DNA of 53,758 nt from Symbiodinium natans (Eukaryota > Sar > Dinophyceae > Suessiales > Symbiodiniaceae), in NCBI GenBank assembly GCA_905221605.1, contig CAJNDS010000897.1, positions 1 through 53,758 of the forward strand, given 5' to 3'. Below, one piece after another: positions 30,031 through 38,110 of the stretch. Both the position numbers and the translations under genes were made by a program. The notes under the pieces were generated by a model, which was not told the DNA's origin, did not search any database, and worked only from the letters and a program-made list of their open reading frames with translations. The first letter of the stretch is position 1, and every line of letters begins with the position of its first letter.

Positions 30031-30452
30031 GTTTGGGGTTTAGGGTTTAGGGTTTAGGGTTTAGGGTTTAGGGTTTAGGGCTTGTTTGGGGTTTAGGGTT
30101 TAGGGTTTAGGGTTTAGAGTTTAGGGCTTGTTTGGGGTTTAGGGTTTAGGGTTTAGGGTTTAGGGCTTGTTTGGGGTTTAGGGTTTAGGGTTTAGGGTTT
30201 AGGGCTTGTTTGGGGTTTAGGGTTTAGGGCTTGTTTGGGGTTTAGGGTTTAGGGCTTGTTTGGGGTTTAGGGTTTAGGGCGGGGTTTAGGGCGTAGGGCT
30301 TGTTTGGGGTTTAGGGTTTAGGGCTTATAGGGTTTAGGGTTTAGGGCTTATAGGGTTTAGGGTTTCGGGTTTCTAGGGTTTCGGGTTTAGGGTTTCGGGT
30401 TTAGGGTTTCTAGGGTTTCGGGCTTAGGGTGTAGGGTTTAGGGTTTTAGGGT
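30031..30452 (+). repeat. Higher-order telomere-like array
   Basis: At least eight copies of GGGCTTGTTTGGGG, each followed by a variable number (six down to one or two) of TTTAGGG units, then decay into TTTCGGG variants. Composite units of about 25-60 bp. Confidence 0.93.
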
Positions 30453-30732
30453 TCCCATTTTCCGTTGTAAACCCACCCTCTCCTCCCCTGCCCACAAAAT
30501 ACTGGAGGGTTTGGAGGTTTTGGGGCTTTGGAGTTTACGGGCTGGGAATATCAGATTTTGGGTAAAACAGCCCCGAGTAGGAACTCAGGATGTGCTAAAA
30601 CCTCAATTTGCAGGCCGCTTTTCTCCAACGGTACGCGGCGTACGTGTGAAATTCCGGGCATGGGCAGGGTGTAGAAGTACTTTGGGCCTTCGAACTTCAA
30701 CACCGAAAGGAGAAAAAAAAGAGAGAAAGAAG

Positions 30733-30890
30733 ACCCAAACCCTAAACCCTAAACCGCCTAATCTCCCTGAACCCTATAGCCCTAATATCCCTAAACCCTG
30801 AACCCTATCTCCCTAAACCCTAAACCCTATAGCCCTAAACCCTAAACCCTATCTCCCTAAACCCTAAACCCTAAACCCCAAACCCTACAC
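30733..30890 (-). repeat. CCCTAAA array with CCCTATA/CCCTATCT variants
   Basis: C-rich strand on +, including repeated CTATCTCCCTAAACC blocks, upstream of the 30895 island. Confidence 0.88.
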
Positions 30891-30894
30891 CGAG

Positions 30895-30934
30895 ATCGGC
30901 CGTCCGCATCGTGGGAGAGATCGCGCAGATCTGA
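30895..30934 (+). CDS. Short C-terminal exon-like island
   Basis: After CCCTACACCGAG the frame SAVRIVGEIAQI ends at TGA. G/C third positions. Very short. Confidence 0.35.
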
Positions 30935-30994
30935 CCTGCAAGATCCGGGGGAGGGGTTGATAAGTGTAGTAGTAGGAGTAGTAATAAGAAAAAT

Positions 30995-31062
30995 AGGGTT
31001 CAGGGTTTAGGGTTTAGGGTTTAGGGTTTGTGTAGGGTTCAGGGTTTACGGCTTAGGGTATA
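30995..31062 (+). repeat. TTTAGGG/TTCAGGG array
   Basis: Seven to eight units with variants. Confidence 0.88.
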
Positions 31063-31071
31063 GGGAGAATA

Positions 31072-31260
31072 TTGCTTCGTGATAGTAGTGACAGTGAGAA
31101 TGATACTGAGACTCATGATCAGAATAGGCTCTCAACATCTTCAGCTCAAGATGTCCCATTTGCCCTCTTTTATCACTCCCCTGACCCTCATGCTCTGCAC
31201 TTGAGAAGCGGTGTGGCGTTCTGGGGCTCTAGGCCTTGGATCCCCGAGTCCTGCTCCTGA
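31072..31260 (+). CDS. Open frame, acidic serine-rich, unsupported start
   Basis: 63 codons beginning at TTG (LRDSSDSENDTETHDQNRL) and ending CSC-TGA. A second frame, EAVWRSGALGLGSPSPAP onward, overlaps its end and runs to 31381. If real, these are exon pieces of one gene with the next entry. No domain seen. Confidence 0.22.
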   Translation: MLRDSSDSENDTETHDQNRLSTSSAQDVPFALFYHSPDPHALHLRSGVAFWGSRPWIPESCS

Positions 31261-31435
31261 TCCGCTCGAATGCTTCGAAAAGGAGGACTTTGCCCTTAGC
31301 CTTCTGTTTTTGCGAGGACCATGTCAAGATCAAGTCTCGCTCTTTGTTCTACTACTTGCTGAAGAACCCCCCCAAAAATCCTAGAAAGCATTATTTCTTG
31401 TAAGGGCAATAAAGGGATTAATGTTTTTTTGTCAG

Positions 31436-31722
31436 GTTTCGGCATCCCAGTCTCTAGAGGGCCGAATGTGCCACAATGGGACAACCCTTGCTTTCCTGAA
31501 AGCAACTGCCATTGGAATCCTTCTCGGCTCTTTCTCAAGGGGGAGCGTGCTCTCTTCCACAGCCAAGCCCATCCAAAATTTCAACCGCTGAGCCCTTGGG
31601 TCTCAAGCACACGACGCCCAAGTAGTGACAAGTGTTGTCGAAGTGCAGCAGAGGCAGAGGTGGCCCTGGTAGCAGTAGACTCGGCAGACGATGCGATACG
31701 CCCGAAGCCCTACACCCCCTAA
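31436..31722 (+). CDS. Possible C-terminal exon, unknown
   Basis: A strong acceptor (ATGTTTTTTTGTCAG) opens a 95-codon frame beginning FGIPVSRGPNVPQWDNPCF and ending before CCCTCAACC-type repeats. Longer than most islands. No family recognised. Confidence 0.35.
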
Positions 31723-31767
31723 CCCTCAACCCCACTGGACGGTGGCCAAAAAGCTACGTGAAGCCTG

Positions 31768-31810
31768 CCCCGGACCCCTAAACCCTAAACCCTAAACCTG
31801 AACCCTGTGG
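31768..31810 (-). repeat. CCCTAAA array
   Basis: Four to five units upstream of the 31830 island. Confidence 0.85.
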
Positions 31811-31829
31811 GGGTACCATCCAAACACAG

Positions 31830-31898
31830 CTCTGCATGGCCCATGCTGTCACTGGCTGGCACCGCATCAGCCGCGAGGCAGATCTCTCTGTTTCAAAG
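31830..31898 (+). CDS. Exon-like island with both splice signals
   Basis: Between CAAACACAG and GTGCCC: 23 codons starting LCMAHAVTGWHRISREADL. CCCTAAA repeats lie upstream and TTTTGGG repeats just downstream, the polarity seen at most islands. Function unknown. Confidence 0.45.
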
Positions 31899-31905
31899 GT
31901 GCCCT

Positions 31906-31948
31906 TTTGGGTTTTGGGTTTTGGGTTTTGGGTTTTGGGTTTTGGGGG
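31906..31948 (+). repeat. TTTTGGG heptamer array
   Basis: Five to six uniform TTTTGGG units. Confidence 0.92.
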
Positions 31949-32007
31949 TACGGTGATTCTCTAAATTAGGGTCCCATTTTTGGGGACCCCTACTGTAGTA
32001 CCGTACC
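31947..32007. repeat. Short element with 8-bp terminal inverted repeats
   Basis: GGTACGGT (31947-31954) and ACCGTACC (32000-32007) bound a 61-bp segment that includes TTCTCTAAATTAGGGTCCC, also found in the element at 19539. Confidence 0.6.
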
Positions 32008-32016
32008 TTACAAAAA

Positions 32017-32163
32017 GGACTGGAAGAGGAGCTTGCGCTCTTGGCAGAGGGCATTGTGCAACAGCCGTTTTGGCCCGCACTTTGCTGCTATAAGCACACG
32101 CAACATCTCCAATTAGCTCGATTATCCAGAAGAGTAGAGTGGAGTGGGGGTCGTGCCGCATGA
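32017..32163 (+). CDS. Possible C-terminal exon, unknown
   Basis: Frame GLEEELALLAEGIVQQPFWP continues 48 codons to TGA at 32161. A minus-strand frame overlaps it. Acceptor would be ACAAAAAG. No family recognised. Confidence 0.33.
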   Translation, partial: GLEEELALLAEGIVQQPFWPALCCYKHTQHLQLARLSRRVEWSGGRAA

Positions 32164-32365
32164 GTTTTTAGCCATGGTAGACCTATCCAGACCTAGGGTT
32201 TTGGAGGAGCTCAAGCACTGGAGTAAAGACATTATAAAGTCATCCTCGCAAGCCCTCATGAAGCCGCCATGAAGCCTTTGGTAGTACCCCTTTGCCCTTT
32301 CTTGTGATTCATTGTTCCCTTTTCAAATAACCAAGCCCAACAAGGGTACCCTTGCTGTAATGTGA

Positions 32366-32731
32366 TGTCTGGGCTACCAAGGAAAGACCCAAGACGTCCT
32401 TGCTATTCTACGAGGAAGTTCCGGGAACCCCTTTATTTCAAAAAGGCGACGCAAGTTTGAGGTCCAGACAGCGGTGAGCACGGTCAGCTTCTACATGAAG
32501 ATTCCTCATACATCCACTATACCCAAAGATCAGCAACAAGCCACAACTTCCCTGAAGTCTACGAAGACCCCAAAAAAAAAAATGCGGCCCGAAAAAGCGC
32601 CCCGAGCTTTGCAGAGGAGCTCTGGGCGCACCGCTGGCGCATGTGCCCCGAGGGAGTTGGCCAGGGCTGCTGGGCTCCTGGGCAGTCAATTGCCCTTTTG
32701 GGTTTTAAGGACCCATTCCCAGCCTCTTTAA
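32366..32731 (+). CDS. Open frame of about 121 codons, uncertain
   Basis: Opens after TGA at 32363 and contains GSSGNPFISKRRRKFEVQTA. The last third may belong to a different exon read in another frame (EELWAHRWRMCPEGVGQGC after GCTTTGCAG, about 32615-32680). No ATG near the beginning. Confidence 0.23.
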   Translation, partial: CLGYQGKTQDVLAILRGSSGNPFISKRRRKFEVQTAVSTVSFYMKIPHTSTIPKDQQQATTSLKSTKTPKKKMRPEKAPRALQRSSGRTAGACAPRELARAAGLLGSQLPFWVLRTHSQPL

Positions 32732-32882
32732 ACCAAAAGGGGCGCCCTTTGTCTTTTTTTAGGGGGTTCAAGGGCTTCTCCGGTTGGTGTGGGTTTTTTT
32801 GAGAGTTTAGGGGCTTAAGTGGTTTTAAGATATGGTGAGCTCTTCTAAATCATGGTCCCTTCTTGGGCGCCCTGGATAATAG

Positions 32883-32968
32883 GGTCGCCTTCTTCCTACG
32901 GAAGCCATGTTGCAACCCCAAGAGGGGCCCGAACTTCAAAATGGGAAAGCCTTGAGAAGGGCTCTTAG
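32883..32968 (+). CDS. Exon-like island
   Basis: After GGATAATAG the frame GRLLPTEAMLQPQEGPELQN runs to CTTAG and GTGTTGAG. Glutamine-rich. Unknown. Confidence 0.35.
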
Positions 32969-33342
32969 GTGTTGAGTCTATGTTGGGGGTACAAAAGTCC
33001 CCATGAGGGACAGCTAGAAACAGGGGGAACATGCCAAGTTGAGTCTCCCAACTTGCGGCGGGACTTGGGCACAGGGGTCCCCTTCCGGAACCTCTGAGTC
33101 AGGGCCAAGGATATAGGGGTTGATGGTTGAGGGTTTGGGGGCCCCAGTGCTCGTAATTCTTGAGAAAGAGGTGACTTGGGTGCCTTACATTCTGGACCTT
33201 AGCGGGTGGAGACCCGGGATGATGTCGATTTTGGTGGAGGGTGAAAGTTGGGGGGTCGCATTCCCTACCTGAAGGTCTGCTCCCTGTCGCACCCTTATTC
33301 CCCTTTTTGCGTGTGGGGTCTTAGGTTCTCCAGGAACCCGCA

Positions 33343-33370
33343 CCCGAAACCCTAAACCCGAAACCCTAAG
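33343..33370 (-). repeat. CCCTAAA/CCCGAAA array
   Basis: Four variant units ending CCCTAAG, which forms the acceptor of the next island. Confidence 0.82.
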
Positions 33371-33458
33371 CCTTGTCACCTTGGCCTACAAGGTCAGCAT
33401 CCATGGCATCGTCTTGGCGCTCAGCGCCGAGCCTTTCGACCGCGTCAAGCCGCGTTAG
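33371..33458 (+). CDS. C-terminal exon-like island
   Basis: Directly after CCCTAAG the frame LVTLAYKVSIHGIVLALSAE continues to PFDRVKPR and TAG; codons are G/C-ending. A beta/hydrophobic segment. The acceptor AG is part of a telomere-like unit. Family unknown. Confidence 0.42.
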
Positions 33459-33524
33459 CACCGCTGACTGAAGCTCTGAGCTGCAGTGAGGGTCACGCAT
33501 ATACGTCATTAAGCGTGTCTATTC

Positions 33525-33580
33525 ATATGTGTATACATAATATATAAATATACATATGTATATATATATATGTATATATA
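33525..33580. repeat. TATA microsatellite
   Basis: TATATATA/TGTATA tract. Confidence 0.85.
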
Positions 33581-33619
33581 ACCCTCAACCCCTACACCCC
33601 AAACCCTGAACCCCCTGAG

Positions 33620-33708
33620 GTTCTTCGCCCGGCACCCGGGCGGCACGCAGGTCCTCCGCGACACCGCGGGCGGGGACGCGCCGGAGCCCCACCTTCGGAG
33701 TCAGAAAG
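33620..33708 (+). CDS. Cytochrome b5-like exon (HPGG motif)
   Basis: After CCCTGAACCCCCTGAG a frame opens FFARHPGGTQVLRDTAGGDA. This matches the cytochrome b5 signature F-x-x-x-HPGG-x-x-x-L-x-x-x-AG-x-DA, in which the His is the first heme ligand. The second heme His would lie in the next exon and is not seen here. 26 of 29 codons end in G or C. The end is AAAG|GATTTTAGG, a GA donor of the type used by dinoflagellates. Such domains occur alone or fused to desaturases and reductases; which one cannot be told. Confidence 0.6.
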
Positions 33709-34060
33709 GATTTTAGGATTTTAGGGTTTTAGAGTTTTCGGGTTTAGGGTTTTAGGGGTTTAGGAGTTTAGGGTTTAGGGGTTTGGGGTTTAGGGCTTAG
33801 GGTTTGAGGTTTTCGGGTGTAGGGGTTTAGGGTTTAGGGGCTTGGGGTTTTAGAGTTAAGGTTTTAGGGGTCTCGGGTTTTAAGCTTCAGGGCTTAGGGT
33901 TTTGTGGTTTAGGATTTAGGGTTTTAGGTTTTAGGATTTTGGGGTTGGGGCTTTAGGGTTTTGGGGTTTCGGTTTTAGGGTTTTGGGGTTTTAGGGTTAG
34001 GGGTTTAGGGGTTTAGGGTTTTAGGGGTTTTAGGGTTGAGGGTTGAGGGTTCAGGTTTTG
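33709..34060 (+). repeat. Degenerate TTTAGGG-like array
   Basis: Mixed TTTTAGGG, TTTAGGGG and TTTGGGG units with no uniform register. Confidence 0.85.
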
Positions 34061-34168
34061 GGGGTGCAGGGAGTTCGGGGGCTCATTTTCTGAAGCACCA
34101 CACCACAAGAGATGCAAAAACCGGTCTAGTTGAGTTTAGGGTTTGGGGTCTAGGGCCTGTTCTCTCAG

Positions 34169-34245
34169 ACTCTGACGACCGTGGGGCTTGCGCTGGAACT
34201 CGTCCGACCCCTGTGACCTTAAAGCTCAAGCCGCAAAGGCCAGAG
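34169..34245 (+). CDS. Exon-like island
   Basis: Between TGTTCTCTCAG and GTGGGC: SDDRGACAGTRPTPVTLKLK and a few further codons. Good acceptor pyrimidine tract. Unknown. Confidence 0.38.
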
Positions 34246-34567
34246 GTGGGCTTCTGGTCTGAGGGTGCTTACCTGGTAAGACGGTCCCTGGCCTCCTGTA
34301 CAGGGTTCTGAAGTATGTGCCCTTGGGTTTTGTAAGGGTATATACGAAATATGCAGGGAGTCCATCATTAAGGGACCAGGTAGCTACCCTGAGATCTGGG
34401 TTCAATGGAGGGTCTTTGTTCTTGGGATGCCTTCCCAGAGACTTGTTCGGGCCGACACCTCGAGCCAAATCTCCCACCCTAAGCCCTAAGACTTGAACCC
34501 TACACCCTGAAGGGCCCGACGTCCTAAACTGCATTCCCATACCCTAGCAGAAGCCCAATTTAAATGT
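34246..34567. other. Unique stretch with a dispersed repeat end
   Basis: 34361-34386 closely matches 40674-40699 (CATCATTAAGGGACC followed by GTA-like sequence). No supported gene. Confidence 0.5.
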
Positions 34568-34846
34568 GTGGGTGAGATCTTCAACGCACCAAGGTCTGAA
34601 ATCTACCATTCGGTTGTGTTCGGTTCGGCTCATAAAGATAGGATTATCAGTCAGGGCAGGCGTAGAGGAATGCAGTTTCCTTATTGTTTAGAGGTCACCC
34701 CCAAACAGCATTACCCAGACATCTATCAACAGAACCACACCGCTCCAAGGACCACATTACAAGTACTCCCTCGTAGCCAAACAGCTGAGAAATCCCCAAA
34801 TCGGGCAGACGCCCGGAACAAAAAAGCCCTAAACCCTAAACCCTAA
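34568..34846 (+). CDS. Open frame of 92 codons, uncertain
   Basis: Begins at GTG; contains GEIFNAPRSEIYHSVVFG and a proline/glutamine-rich tail, and runs into CCCTAAA repeats. No domain or splice support. Confidence 0.22.
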   Translation: MGEIFNAPRSEIYHSVVFGSAHKDRIISQGRRRGMQFPYCLEVTPKQHYPDIYQQNHTAPRTTLQVLPRSQTAEKSPNRADARNKKALNPKP

Positions 34847-34893
34847 AACCTAAACCCTAAACCCTAAACCCTAAACCCTAAACCCTAAACCCC
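34826..34893 (-). repeat. CCCTAAA array
   Basis: Nine units, one CCTAAAA slip, upstream of the next exon. Confidence 0.92.
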
Positions 34894-34907
34894 TTCCCCT
34901 TCTTGAG

Positions 34908-35014
34908 GACAGCGGCCTTCGAGGCGGCGGCGCACTCGGAGCGCGCGCGGCGATGGGCCGACACCTTCGCAGTGGGCCGCTGGGCGCGGTTGGATAAGGG
35001 ACGGCTTCAGATAG
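34908..35014 (+). CDS. GC-rich exon with canonical splice context
   Basis: A pyrimidine tract (CCCCTTCCCCTTCTTGAG) is followed by G and the frame TAFEAAAHSERARRWADTF, continuing to DKGRLQI and GTGTTT at 35015. The acceptor is AG|G as usual in dinoflagellates. 28 of 35 codons end in G or C. Alanine/arginine-rich helix. One of the best-supported islands; family not recognised. Confidence 0.58.
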
Positions 35015-35026
35015 GTGTTTATGCCC

Positions 35027-35082
35027 TTTAACCCTAAACCCTAAACCCTAAGCACCTTAAACCCTAGACTCTAAACCCTCTT
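35027..35082 (-). repeat. CCCTAAA array
   Basis: Five or six units with spacers. Confidence 0.85.
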
Positions 35083-35090
35083 AAAAACAG

Positions 35091-35146
35091 TTCATTACGA
35101 CGGTTATTGCGTCCAAAGCCTCATCGCCTTGTGCTCGCGGAAGCAG
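35091..35146 (+). CDS. Exon-like island
   Basis: Between CTTAAAAACAG and GTGGAA: HYDGYCVQSLIALCSRKQ. Both signals present. Unknown function. Confidence 0.42.
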
Positions 35147-35212
35147 GTGGAAGGTTTCACGGGAGGCCATGGCCTGCCAATACACAAGGGGGGTCTCAGT
35201 CGCAGGGTTTGG

Positions 35213-35560
35213 TTAATACTGGACACAGAACCAACCCTGAATCCCTGACCCGGACAAGGTCCCGGCTGCGGATGCCCAATTGATGTCAACGTGGCCTGAA
35301 ACATCAGCGTCCGCGAGGTTTGGTGGATTTCGAAGAATCCGCTGTTCTTGTAACAAAAGTGGCGCCTCCTTGGGGATTTGCTGCCAAAATGCATGAACGC
35401 GGCCCGATACATCAGCGTCCGCGAGGTTTGGAACGATCCGTGGCTGAGAGCGATAAACGGTGTCCACATTGGGGTTTCGTATCTTGTGATGTGTACTCTC
35501 TCGAATGATGCAAAACTTCGCTGCATGAGCGTCTTCACATTGGGGTGATGCGTATTTCAA
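35213..35560 (-). CDS. Minus-strand frame with 36-residue tandem repeats
   Basis: An open frame of 115 codons on minus contains PNLADADVSG twice, 36 residues apart, reflecting a 108-bp tandem DNA repeat (ACATCAGCGTCCGCGAGG at 35301 and 35409). The start codon would be TTG and no ATG or splice site is clear. Plus-strand frames also cross it, so it may be a noncoding repeat. Confidence 0.25.
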   Translation of the reverse strand: MKYASPQCEDAHAAKFCIIRESTHHKIRNPNVDTVYRSQPRIVPNLADADVSGRVHAFWQQIPKEAPLLLQEQRILRNPPNLADADVSGHVDINWASAAGTLSGSGIQGWFCVQY

Positions 35561-35615
35561 CGGCCTGATGTGTGTTAACCCCCCTCCCTTGTTGAGTTTA
35601 TATGCGTCTCTTATA

Positions 35616-35700
35616 CTAGGATGCCCAGTGGTGCCATTATTCCCTTTTTGGGGGCTCTAGGTTCCCCTAAAAACCCTTTTAAGCAAAAAAGGGCACCCTT
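35616..35700. repeat. Dispersed 85-bp repeat, copy 1
   Basis: Starts CTAGGATGCCCAGTGGT, ends GGGCACCCTT. Diverged copy at 40775-40860. Confidence 0.65.
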
Positions 35701-35774
35701 TCCTCCCTCGAGTGCAGCGGTGTGTTTCGTCTGGCTGGGTGTCTTTCTTGGCTGCCCAGTACTTAGAGCTCTTG

Positions 35775-35925
35775 AAGGGTTTTGGGTGTTTGGGGCTTAA
35801 GGGTTTAGAGGTTTAGGGCTTTTAGGGTTGAGGGTTTAGGTAGGGTTTAGGGTTAGGGTTTAGGGTTTAGGGTTTAGGGTTTCGGGTTTAGGTCAACCCC
35901 TACGCCCTACACCCTAAACGCCACA
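35775..35925. repeat. TTTAGGG array meeting CCCTAAA
   Basis: G-rich units to 35893, then directly ACCCCTACGCCCTACACCCTAAACG, so the strand polarity flips with no spacer. Confidence 0.82.
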
Positions 35926-36059
35926 CTCCCAAGCCCCACGCCAAGCTGAGGATATTGCCCAGATGTCTACGCAAAGGCCCCTCAGCCAAAGGCATCTCTG
36001 TTCTTCCCACGCGTCAAAAAACTTCGAAGGTTTCGCCTTTGTATGAAAGACGGTGAGCA

Positions 36060-36122
36060 GGGTTTAGGGCTTAGGGTTTGGGGTTTAGGGTTTGGGGTTT
36101 TGGATTTGGGGTTTGGGGTTTA
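36060..36122 (+). repeat. TTTAGGG/TTTGGGG array
   Basis: Eight to nine mixed units. Confidence 0.85.
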
Positions 36123-36224
36123 GAAGGGTGCTCGCCGAGGCTTCGGAATCCAATGGATTTAGTCGCTCTTCCCCCCCTGGCAGACAGAAGGCTTGATTAG
36201 GGTATGTATAGAGTAAGGAAGTTC

Positions 36225-36310
36225 AGGGTTTCGGGTTTAGGGTATAGGGTAAGTTTAGGGTTTAGGGTAAGTTTAGGGTTGTGGGGTCTGGGGTTTGGGG
36301 TTTATGGTTT
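36225..36310 (+). repeat. Degenerate TTTAGGG array
   Basis: Includes a repeated GGGTAAGTTTAGGGTT block. Confidence 0.8.
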
Positions 36311-36401
36311 CGTGTGGAGTCTCCTAGGGTGCACAAGCAGAGAGGAAGCAGCTTTGGCCCTCACTCTGGATTCATGCACCTCAGTCGCTTCTGTTTTTTT
36401 C

Positions 36402-36488
36402 GCCCTAAACCCTAAACCCTAAACCCTAAACCCTAAACCTGAAGCCCTAAGCCCTAAGCCCTAAGCCCTAAACCCTAAACCCTGAGCC
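36402..36488 (-). repeat. CCCTAAA/CCCTAAG array
   Basis: Twelve units including four CCCTAAG in a row. Confidence 0.9.
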
Positions 36489-36500
36489 GTCCTGCACCAG

Positions 36501-36565
36501 CCAATTGCTGAGGCCATCCCGGCATCCCTGTCACAGTCTCTGGTCCACGGCTCAAGTGCTTCAAG
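36501..36565 (+). CDS. Exon-like island ending at a telomere-like donor
   Basis: Between GTCCTGCACCAG and GTTCAGGGTGAGC: PIAEAIPASLSQSLVHGSSA. CCCTAAA upstream, G-rich variants downstream. Unknown. Confidence 0.42.
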
Positions 36566-36603
36566 GTTCAGGGTGAGCACTTAGGCGAAGACCAACTTCG
36601 AAA

Positions 36604-36645
36604 CAGGGTTTAGGATTTAGGGTAAAGGGTGTAGGGCTTAAAAGG
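36604..36645 (+). repeat. Weak TTTAGGG-like units
   Basis: Four to five degenerate units. Confidence 0.6.
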
Positions 36646-37031
36646 TTTAGGCCCGAAGCCCTGGGCCCCACAAACCCTCCCTACTTATCAGGTACTTCCA
36701 TAGCTCCCAGAGCTTTCACCTGCACCCTGGGCTCATGAAAATCTTGGCCCGGTCTCTTCGGTTTTGGTTTCGGGTGCCGCAACACTGACCGTATCCACCT
36801 CCCAGCCACTTCCTCCTGGCATCTCCCGGCAAAGAAATGCAAATACCGTGCGAAGCCAAGGTGTAACCAAATGCCAGGTCACAAGGGTGCCCAATACCCC
36901 CAAGCCCAAGTCTCCTGTCTCCTGTTGGATGCTTCGTCGTGCAGCCATTGGTTGACACAGTTCAGGACGGTAGTCTTCCTGCGCGATGGCGCCTGGATGC
37001 AAAGCGAGCGTTTTGCGAAATGATGCAAAAG

Positions 37032-37156
37032 GTCGGCGCGCTTGGATGGTTTGGTGCTTCGAGCACTGCCGTAAGATGGCAAATCAGAGCATGTATACCG
37101 ACATGGCGCAGATCGCCCAAGAGTGCGGTCTGGAGCTGATCCTTAGAAGTCATAGG
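37032..37156 (+). CDS. Exon 1 of a probable multi-exon gene
   Basis: After GATGCAAAAG a frame opens RRAWMVWCFEHCRKMANQSM and continues to ELILRSHR. It ends AGG with GTCTGC next. Two other frames over 36940-37060 are also open, so the true upstream boundary is unsure. Joined in phase 0 to the exon at 37210. Confidence 0.45.
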
Positions 37157-37209
37157 GTCTGCGTGTGAACGCCCAATTCGTTCATAGACCACGTCCCTCC
37201 CCTTTCTAG
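37157..37209 (+). other. Probable 53-bp intron
   Basis: GTCTGCGTG at the 5' end and CTCCCCTTTCTAG at the 3' end. It contains a stop in the upstream frame, removal restores an open frame, and the next base is G (AG|G). No telomere repeat inside, unlike most inferred introns here. Confidence 0.45.
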
Positions 37210-37353
37210 GGCCCTGATGCGAAAAATCCAAGGATCTACCACAAGAAGTGCGAAGGTTTCCTGCGATGGCTCGATGGCTTGGATGCAGGGGACACGGTGC
37301 TTTTGGTTGCAGATTGGCGTGAAGCCAAGCCCATCGTGGAAGGATTTCCCAGC
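37210..37353 (+). CDS. Exon 2 of a probable multi-exon gene
   Basis: Frame GPDAKNPRIYHKKCEGFLRW continues with LDGLDAGDTVLLVADWREA and KPIVEGF, a regular alpha/beta pattern. It runs up to a 16-base C run that begins at about 37363. No family recognised. Confidence 0.5.
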
Positions 37354-37418
37354 AGAATGTACCCCCCCCCCCCCCCGCCGGCCCCACCCTCCGCCCTAAT
37401 CCTTAAAAACTTTCGGAG

Positions 37419-37666
37419 TTCTGACCGCCATCATCCCAGATCTCCTGAAGCAGCAATATAGGAACGAACGCAAGCCCTTTGTGCGAGGACTACGCCGACG
37501 CCTTTTCCCGTATCTGTGGATGTGCGTCCTCACGCAGTCCCAGGCGTCCTACTTCCATGCATCTTCCTGGGCCGCCTCACACCCCTGCGGTCGAGAGATC
37601 CCCGTATTGGCAGTTTCTCGGTGTGAGAAATGGCTCGCGCATCAGCACGGGTCCAGTTCACACAGG
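37419..37666 (+). CDS. Exon 3 of a probable multi-exon gene
   Basis: After AACTTTCGGAG the frame GVLTAIIPDLLKQQYRNERK (open from 37400) runs about 80 codons with aromatic, Cys- and His-rich content (YLWMCVLTQSQASYFHASSW) and ends CACAGG with GTTTAGGG at 37667. The longest exon in this gene. Function unknown. Confidence 0.48.
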
Positions 37667-37760
37667 GTTTAGGGTTTAGGGTTTTTGGGTTTTTGGGTTT
37701 TAGGGTTTTAGGGGTTTTAGGGTTTTTGGGGTTTTAGGGTTTTAGGGGTTTAGGGCTTCC
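37667..37760 (+). repeat. TTTAGGG/TTTTAGGG array
   Basis: Begins as the donor of the preceding exon, then drifts to octamers. Confidence 0.88.
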
Positions 37761-37776
37761 GTGGAGATCTCGCAAG

Positions 37777-37879
37777 GAACTGAACAAAGAGCTCCTGCAC
37801 GCTGCCGCAGGGAACATGGCACAGGCCGGGGAGTCCCCGAAAAGTTGGCACCGCAAAGAGAGCGTTAATCCCCCCTCCG
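37777..37879 (+). CDS. Exon-like island ending at a telomere-repeat donor
   Basis: After GATCTCGCAAG: ELNKELLHAAAGNMAQAGES then PKSWHRKESVNPPS, ending CCCTCCG with GTTTAGGG at 37880. No stop in frame. Unknown. Confidence 0.48.
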
Positions 37880-37935
37880 GTTTAGGGTTTAGGGTTAGGG
37901 TTTCGGGTTTAGGGTTTAGGGTTTAGGGTTGGGTT
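37880..37935 (+). repeat. TTTAGGG array
   Basis: Seven units, one TTTCGGG. Confidence 0.9.
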
Positions 37936-38045
37936 TTCAAAAAAACATGGGTACCCGTTTAGGGGTCCCTTTAAGGGGATTCTATTGTATTTGGGTATCT
38001 TCGGGTCCCCCCTATTTTGGGAAATGCCCATTTTCACCTCCGCCC

Positions 38046-38110
38046 CACCCCCAATATTAAATGCTCCCATTATCGTTCTAGGGGGAGATATTTAATATTC
38101 GGGGGCAGGG
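38046..38110. repeat. Imperfect inverted repeat
   Basis: CCCCCAATATTAAATGCTCCC pairs imperfectly with GGGGAGATATTTAATATTCG. The rest of 37936-38400 is unique sequence with related TATTAAATACTT words near 38312 and no supported gene. Confidence 0.55.
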
